Part shown: in pieces, positions 59,881 to 64,000 of the stretch
Numbering within the stretch: the first letter of the stretch is position 1
Layout: every line of letters begins with the position of its first letter
From: Microbacterium dauci
GTDB taxonomy: Bacteria; Actinomycetota; Actinomycetes; Actinomycetales; Microbacteriaceae
Reading direction: 5' to 3'
Assembly (NCBI RefSeq): GCF_030065535.1
Contig: NZ_JASJND010000001.1
Coordinates: forward strand, 310,001-374,000
DNA length: 64,000 bases
Notes under the pieces: model-generated
Databases searched by the model: none
What the model was told of the DNA's origin: nothing
The model's input: the letters and a program-made list of their open reading frames with translations, nothing else
Position numbers and translations under genes: made by a program

Positions 59881-60551
59881 GCCGGGACCGGCTTCGTCGA
59901 GCCGTAGCCGAGCAGCGTTGCGTGGGCGATGACCGCGAGCTGTTGCGCCTCGTCGAGCGATCGCGGCGTGCCCGCCGCCTGTGCGCGCAGATAGAGATCG
60001 CTCAGCCACTCGACCAGGACAGCGTGCTCGACGGCGGCAGCCAGGTTCGGACCGAGCGCGACGGCGCCGTGGTGGGCCATCAACGCGGCGAGGCGGCCGT
60101 CGAGGGCGGCCCCCACCGCTGCCGCGAGCTCGGCGGTGCCGAATGCGTGGAACGGCGCGACTCGGAGCGCGCCACCCAGGACGAGCTGCTGGTAGTGGAT
60201 AACGGGCAACTCGTCGAGGACGAGCGAGAGCGCCGTCGCAGCGGGCGAATGGCTGTGGACGACCGCGCTCACGCGCTCGGGCAGCGCGGCGCGGTAGACG
60301 CCGAGGTGCAGCCCGAGCTCCGACGTCGGCGCGAGCGTGCCCTCGACGACGTCACCGCCCATGGTGACGACGGTCACCTGTTCGGCGGTGAGCTCGGCGA
60401 GGACTGCGCCGGTCGCGGTGACCGCGACGACGTCGCCGCTGCGCGCACTGACGTTTCCGGCCGTTCCGACGACGAGACCGCCCTCACCGAGTCTGCGAGC
60501 GGCATCCGCGACTGCGAGGCGCAGATGGAGGTGCGGTGACGTCGTCGACAT
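59877..60551 (-). CDS. Class II aldolase/adducin family protein (FucA/AraD-like)
   Basis: A 224-residue zinc aldolase or epimerase: GLVVGTAGNVSARSGD (phosphate binding), PTSELGLHLGVYRA (catalytic Glu), VVHSHSPAATALSLVL (zinc His pair) and LMAHHGAVALG (third His). The fold splits sugar phosphates such as fuculose-1-P or epimerises ribulose-5-P; the substrate is unknown. First gene of the three-gene operon, divergent from a TetR gene across an operator-like palindrome. Confidence 0.9.
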   Translation of the reverse strand: MSTTSPHLHLRLAVADAARRLGEGGLVVGTAGNVSARSGDVVAVTATGAVLAELTAEQVTVVTMGGDVVEGTLAPTSELGLHLGVYRAALPERVSAVVHSHSPAATALSLVLDELPVIHYQQLVLGGALRVAPFHAFGTAELAAAVGAALDGRLAALMAHHGAVALGPNLAAAVEHAVLVEWLSDLYLRAQAAGTPRSLDEAQQLAVIAHATLLGYGSTKPVPA

Positions 60552-60578
60552 GGTGCTAGCGTTGCGGCCACCTGTAAG

Positions 60579-60598
60579 CAAAGTCAAGTTTGATTTTG
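60579..60598. promoter_or_regulatory. TetR operator candidate CAAAGTCAAGTTTGATTTTG
   Basis: A 20-base near-palindrome (16 of 20 positions match the reverse complement) in the 54-base divergent gap between the aldolase (60551) and TetR (60606) genes. AT-rich against a GC-rich background. It ends 8 bases before the TetR start, so autoregulation and control of the aldolase operon are both likely. Confidence 0.7.
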
Positions 60599-60605
60599 GA
60601 GCGAG

Positions 60606-61229
60606 ATGCCCGAGTCGGATGCCGTCACTGTCGCGCTGCGACGCGTGCCCACGCAGACGCGCTCGCGCGACAAGGTGGCACGGGCGATCGCGGCGGCCGA
60701 GGACCTCGTGCGGCGCGAGGGCGTCGAGGCGATCAGCCTGCCACGGGTGGCATCCGAGGCGGGGGTCAGCGTGGGCGCGCTGTATCAATACCTGCCCGAC
60801 CGAGCGGCGATCACGGCGGCCATCGTCGCGCGGTATCACGCGCGGCTCGAAACCCTCCTCGACGCGGTCATCGACGAGATGGCGGGCGCCGACCTCGGCC
60901 CCGATCCCGTCGGGCGCGTGCTCCGCGCCGTCGCCGGGGTGTACCTCGAAGAGCAGCCGGCGCGCTCGCTCGGCACCGTCAGCACGGGTGCCGAAGCGGA
61001 TGCCGCGCGCGCCGCGCACCGGCACCGAATGGCGGCCAAGGTCGAGGTGCTCATCGGACGCCTCGCGCTGCTCGAGGGCGCGCCCCCGGAGCGGGTCGCA
61101 ACCGTCGCGCGGGTCGCATTTACCGCGACCGACGCGGTGCTGCGCGACGCGTTCGCGGCATCCGAGCCGGAGCGCGAAGCGCTGCTGGCCGAGATCGAGC
61201 GCGTGCTGCGCGCCGCGCTCGGCGCCTAG
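60606..61229 (+). CDS. TetR-family transcriptional regulator
   Basis: A 207-residue regulator with HTH ISLPRVASEAGVSVGALYQY (recognition helix VSVGALYQYLPDRAAI) and a variable ligand domain. TGGAGCG lies 5 bases before the ATG. Probably represses the divergent aldolase-kinase-dehydrogenase operon and itself through the palindrome at 60579. Effector likely a pathway sugar or phosphate. 3' end overlaps the GH3 gene stop by 4 bases. Confidence 0.92.
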   Translation: MPESDAVTVALRRVPTQTRSRDKVARAIAAAEDLVRREGVEAISLPRVASEAGVSVGALYQYLPDRAAITAAIVARYHARLETLLDAVIDEMAGADLGPDPVGRVLRAVAGVYLEEQPARSLGTVSTGAEADAARAAHRHRMAAKVEVLIGRLALLEGAPPERVATVARVAFTATDAVLRDAFAASEPEREALLAEIERVLRAALGA

Positions 61230-63532
61230 CGAGCCGCCCCGAATGCGCGGCGGGTGCGGCGTTCGAGGAGCGGCCCCCGTGCGAGCGCGACGAGCAGCGC
61301 ACCCCAGGCGGGCAGGCCGGCGCCGTTCGCGATGCGGACGACCGCGTTGGTGACCTCGCTCGTTGCGGCGGTCATCGTGTGGATCGTCCGGAGCGGTGCC
61401 GAGGCGATGAACTGGATGTCGAGATCGGGCTCGGTCGCGAGATCGGCACGTGCCTTGCGCCGCAGCACCGCCCGGACGAGCAGTCGCACGAGGGGGCTCG
61501 GGGAGTGCACGAGCTGATCGAGCGGCGTGTTCCGGTCGAACGGCGGACGCCAGCCCTCCTCGGATGCCGCGCGCGTGACCGTGTCGCCGCCGGGCGTGTC
61601 CTCGCCGTCGATCGCGAGTACGGCCCGCAGCGGCAGGTCGGCGCTGTGCCGCCCGACGCGCACCTCCCACTCCCCGCCGAGGCTGCGCCACGCACCGCGC
61701 TCGAACCGGCGGAACGTGCGAGCGGTGAACGGGAGTTCGACCCGCTCGGCGGCGCCGGGTTCGACCCTCACGCGTGCGAAGCCCTTGAGCTCGGGCGTCG
61801 CGCGACCCTCGCGCGCGATGTACAACTGCACCACTTCGGTGCCGGCGGCCGCGCCGACATTGCGCACGGTGACGGCGGCGCCGTCGGGTGTCACCTCGAG
61901 GTCCGACAGCTCGAACGACGTGTACCCCAGCCCGAACCCGAACGGGAACGCCGCCGCGCGGCCGCTCCGATACCCCACCCCGAGGCGTTCGTCGTACCGG
62001 GCGACCCGGCCGGTCGCGGGGAAGCCCGGCGACAGCTCACCGGCTGGCATCGTGACCGCCAGTCTGCCCGTCGGGTGCACGCGCCCAGTGAGGACGTCCC
62101 AGATCGCCTCGCCGCCCGCCTGTCCGCCGAGATGGCCGTGGACGAGCGCGGCGACCTCGTGACGCCACGGCGTCTCGACCGGGCCGCCGCCGGCGAGGAC
62201 GGCGACCACCGGGGTGCCCGTCGCGGCCGCCGCTCGCAGCGCCGCGAGCTGTCCGTCCGGAAGTCGCAGGTGCGGGCGGTCGATCCCCTCGGACTCGTGC
62301 GCCGCGGGGACGGCGAGGGCAACGACGACGACGTCGGCCGACGCGGCGGCATCCGTCACGGCCGCCAGGAGCGCCGCATCGGTCGTCCCGTCGATCCGGT
62401 AGCCCGGCGCGAACGCGGTGACGCCCTCGGCGGCGCTCCGGAGGGACGTCAGCCGTGTCGGCGTGACGATCGACGAGCCGGCACCCTGGTATCGCGGCGT
62501 CTCGGCGTACGCTCCGACGAGGGCCACCCGCGCGTCGGGTGAGAGGGGGAGGATGCCGCCCTCGTTCCGCAGCAGCACGGCGCACGTCGCTGCGGCGTGG
62601 CGGGCCAGTTGGTGGTGCGCGTCGAGGTCGACGATCGGCGCGGCGCCTCGGTTCGACGTCCGATCGATCAGTCGCAGCACCTCGGTCACCCGTGCGTCGA
62701 GGTCCGCCTCGGACAGTTCGCCCCGCTGCACCGCCTCGACGATCCGCCGCACGGACTCCCAGCCCGGCGAGGGCATCTGCACCGTGCCGCCGGCGCGGAC
62801 CGAGGCGACCGGGTCGTCGGTACCGCCCCAGTCCGAGACGACCGCGCCGTCGAAGCCCCACTCCTCGCGGAGGATGCGGGTCAGCAGGTCGCGGTGCTCG
62901 TGCGCGTACACGCCGTTCACGCGGTTGTACGCCGTCATCAGTGCCCACGGCGCCGCCTCGCGCACGACGATTTCGAATGCCGTGAGGTACAGCTCGCGGA
63001 GGGTCTGCTCGTCGACGACCGAGTCGCTGGTGAGACGCCGGGTCTCCTGGCTGTTGACCGCGAAGTGCTTCGGCGTCGCAGCGACCCCCTGTGCCTGCAC
63101 GCCTCGGACGTAGGCGGCACCGAGCCTGCCGGCGAGCTCAGGGTCCTCGGAGAAGTACTCGAAGCTCCGCCCGCCGCGAGGATCGCGCACGAGGTTCACG
63201 CCGGGGCCGAGGAGGACGTCGACACCGGATGCCGCCGCTTCGCGCCCGAGCGCAGCGCCGATCTGCTCCGCGAGCTCCAGGTCCCAGCCGCAGGCGAGCG
63301 TCGCGGCCGTCGGGAAGCAGGTCGCCGGCTCGCTCTCGCCGATGCCCAGATGGTCGGCGTCACCGCGCTGCTTGCGCAGGCCGTGCGGTCCGTCGGCCAT
63401 CCAGAGGGAACGGATGCCGAGCCGCGGGACGGCCCGCGTCTGCCAGACGTCCGCGCCGCTCAGCAGCCCGGCCTTTTCCGTCAGCGTGAGGGAGGCTGTC
63501 AGCGTGAGCACGCTCCCGAGGTCGGGCGTCAT
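61226..63532 (-). CDS. GH3 beta-glucosidase
   Basis: A 768-residue cytoplasmic glycoside hydrolase family 3 enzyme: LWMADGPHGLRKQ, GPGVNLVRDPRGGRSFEYFS, VKHF-like TPKHFAVNSQETRR, nucleophile Asp in AVVSDWGGTDDP (about residue 250), (alpha/beta)6 sandwich with VALVGAYAETPRYQGAGSS, and a fibronectin-III-like C-terminus (PFGFGLGYTSFELSDL; EVVQLYIAREGRATPELKGF) with a further 90-residue extension. No signal peptide. Cleaves beta-glucosides or related. Coupled (ATGA) after an MFS gene, so transporter and hydrolase act together. Confidence 0.95.
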   Translation of the reverse strand: MTPDLGSVLTLTASLTLTEKAGLLSGADVWQTRAVPRLGIRSLWMADGPHGLRKQRGDADHLGIGESEPATCFPTAATLACGWDLELAEQIGAALGREAAASGVDVLLGPGVNLVRDPRGGRSFEYFSEDPELAGRLGAAYVRGVQAQGVAATPKHFAVNSQETRRLTSDSVVDEQTLRELYLTAFEIVVREAAPWALMTAYNRVNGVYAHEHRDLLTRILREEWGFDGAVVSDWGGTDDPVASVRAGGTVQMPSPGWESVRRIVEAVQRGELSEADLDARVTEVLRLIDRTSNRGAAPIVDLDAHHQLARHAAATCAVLLRNEGGILPLSPDARVALVGAYAETPRYQGAGSSIVTPTRLTSLRSAAEGVTAFAPGYRIDGTTDAALLAAVTDAAASADVVVVALAVPAAHESEGIDRPHLRLPDGQLAALRAAAATGTPVVAVLAGGGPVETPWRHEVAALVHGHLGGQAGGEAIWDVLTGRVHPTGRLAVTMPAGELSPGFPATGRVARYDERLGVGYRSGRAAAFPFGFGLGYTSFELSDLEVTPDGAAVTVRNVGAAAGTEVVQLYIAREGRATPELKGFARVRVEPGAAERVELPFTARTFRRFERGAWRSLGGEWEVRVGRHSADLPLRAVLAIDGEDTPGGDTVTRAASEEGWRPPFDRNTPLDQLVHSPSPLVRLLVRAVLRRKARADLATEPDLDIQFIASAPLRTIHTMTAATSEVTNAVVRIANGAGLPAWGALLVALARGPLLERRTRRAFGAAR

Positions 63533-64000
63533 CGCGTCGCGCGCTGCCACGCCGGCACTGCGGCGAGCAGGAGCACGGCGGGCAGAAGAAACGCGAGGCC
63601 CGACCCGGTGACGTCGGTCAACACGCCGACGCCGACCGCGCCGAGCACGGCGCCCGCGTAGTTGAAGAGGTTCACCCGGGCGACCACCTCGTCGCTGCGC
63701 GCGGGGTCGACCGCGCCCGCCAGCCCGAACGCGAGCGGCACGAGCGCCCCGACGGCGAGCCCGCTGATCGCGAAGCCGGCGATGGCGCCGGCGGGGACCG
63801 GCACGAACGCGACGACGAGCCCGCCCGCGATGCCCATGACGATCGCCGTGCCGAGCAGCATCCGTCGCCCGATGCGCCGCGTCACCGGGTCGGCAACGAG
63901 CCGTGCGACGAACACGCCGCCCTGATAGACGGCGAACCCGACCGGGGCGAGGGCGGCCGCGGCGCCGACGGCGGTGAGATGCACCGAGCTCCATGAACTC
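63529..64000 (-). CDS. MFS transporter, 5' end outside window
   Basis: The last 157 residues of a major facilitator protein, with about five helices: GFAVYQGGVFVARLV, MLLGTAIVMGIAGGLVVAF, AIAGFAISGLAVGALVPLAF, NLFNYAGAVLGAVGVGVL and LAFLLPAVLLLAAVPAW. The loop ARLVADPVTRRIGRRM is the typical inter-helix basic motif. The frame runs past 64000. Coupled to the GH3 gene; probably imports its glycoside substrate. Confidence 0.9.
   Translation of the reverse strand, partial: SSWSSVHLTAVGAAAALAPVGFAVYQGGVFVARLVADPVTRRIGRRMLLGTAIVMGIAGGLVVAFVPVPAGAIAGFAISGLAVGALVPLAFGLAGAVDPARSDEVVARVNLFNYAGAVLGAVGVGVLTDVTGSGLAFLLPAVLLLAAVPAWQRATR

Overview
The window is high-GC (about 70 percent by eye), densely coding actinobacterial DNA. 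Gene content (imuA'-imuB-dnaE2, Lsr2, the lysG/lysE pair, galU followed by a SepX/GlpR-like gene, DUF222-HNH endonuclease), many leaderless starts and many GGATGCC/GGCATCC words suggest Microbacteriaceae, most likely a Microbacterium-like chromosome. I see no rRNA, CRISPR, insertion sequence, prophage or origin. No gene-free stretch exceeds 300 bases. About 60 genes and 2 tRNAs are annotated.

Layout. 1-4.4 kb: accessory N-heterocycle catabolism (ABC ATPase, cytosine-deaminase-like and 8-oxoguanine-deaminase-like amidohydrolases, a PDR-type reductase). 4.6-10.4 kb: SOS mutasome imuA'-imuB-dnaE2 behind a LexA-like box. 10.4-18.6 kb: an alpha/beta hydrolase, a Cys-less HesB-fold protein, a TetR/SGNH-hydrolase operon with a clean operator, two lipoproteins, tRNA-Arg, a MOSC protein and an HNH endonuclease. 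18.6-26.1 kb: oxidoreductases and regulators, including a deletion scar that cut both a TetR gene and a divergent aldo/keto reductase gene, and an operon of membrane protein, HTH regulator and MDR oxidoreductase. 26.1-36 kb: a heterodimeric ABC exporter, a three-gene operon of membrane-anchored proteins, a polytopic membrane protein and a MinD/ParA-like ATPase with a long acidic linker.

36.2-43.3 kb is a complete nitrite-assimilation module: FNT channel, NirB, NirD, siroheme biosynthesis (CysG-like, HemD fused to a winged helix, SirB), with a GlnR-like half site placed as an activator site before nirB. 43.3-48.7 kb carries a YCII protein, lysG/lysE, lsr2, and a RamA-like regulator next to a DUF485/ActP acetate symporter. 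48.7-57.3 kb is core: an Ogt homologue whose catalytic Cys is Ala, a 1238-residue SF1-helicase-like protein with broken ATPase motifs and a Vsr-like C-terminus, mscL, an FmdB zinc ribbon, 5-formyl-THF cyclo-ligase, galU, a RimJ-like acetyltransferase and a SepX/GlpR-like divisome protein, then tRNA-Ala. 57.4-64 kb is accessory sugar or polyol metabolism: class II aldolase, APH-fold kinase and GlpD-like dehydrogenase in one coupled operon, divergent from a TetR gene with a palindromic operator, then a GH3 beta-glucosidase and an MFS transporter running off the end.

The points I would look at first are the degenerate helicase/Vsr protein, the Cys-to-Ala Ogt, the amidohydrolase lacking expected metal ligands, the TetR/AKR deletion scar, and the repeated TAnnnT-N6/7-ATG/GTG promoter-start arrangement that fixes many start codons.
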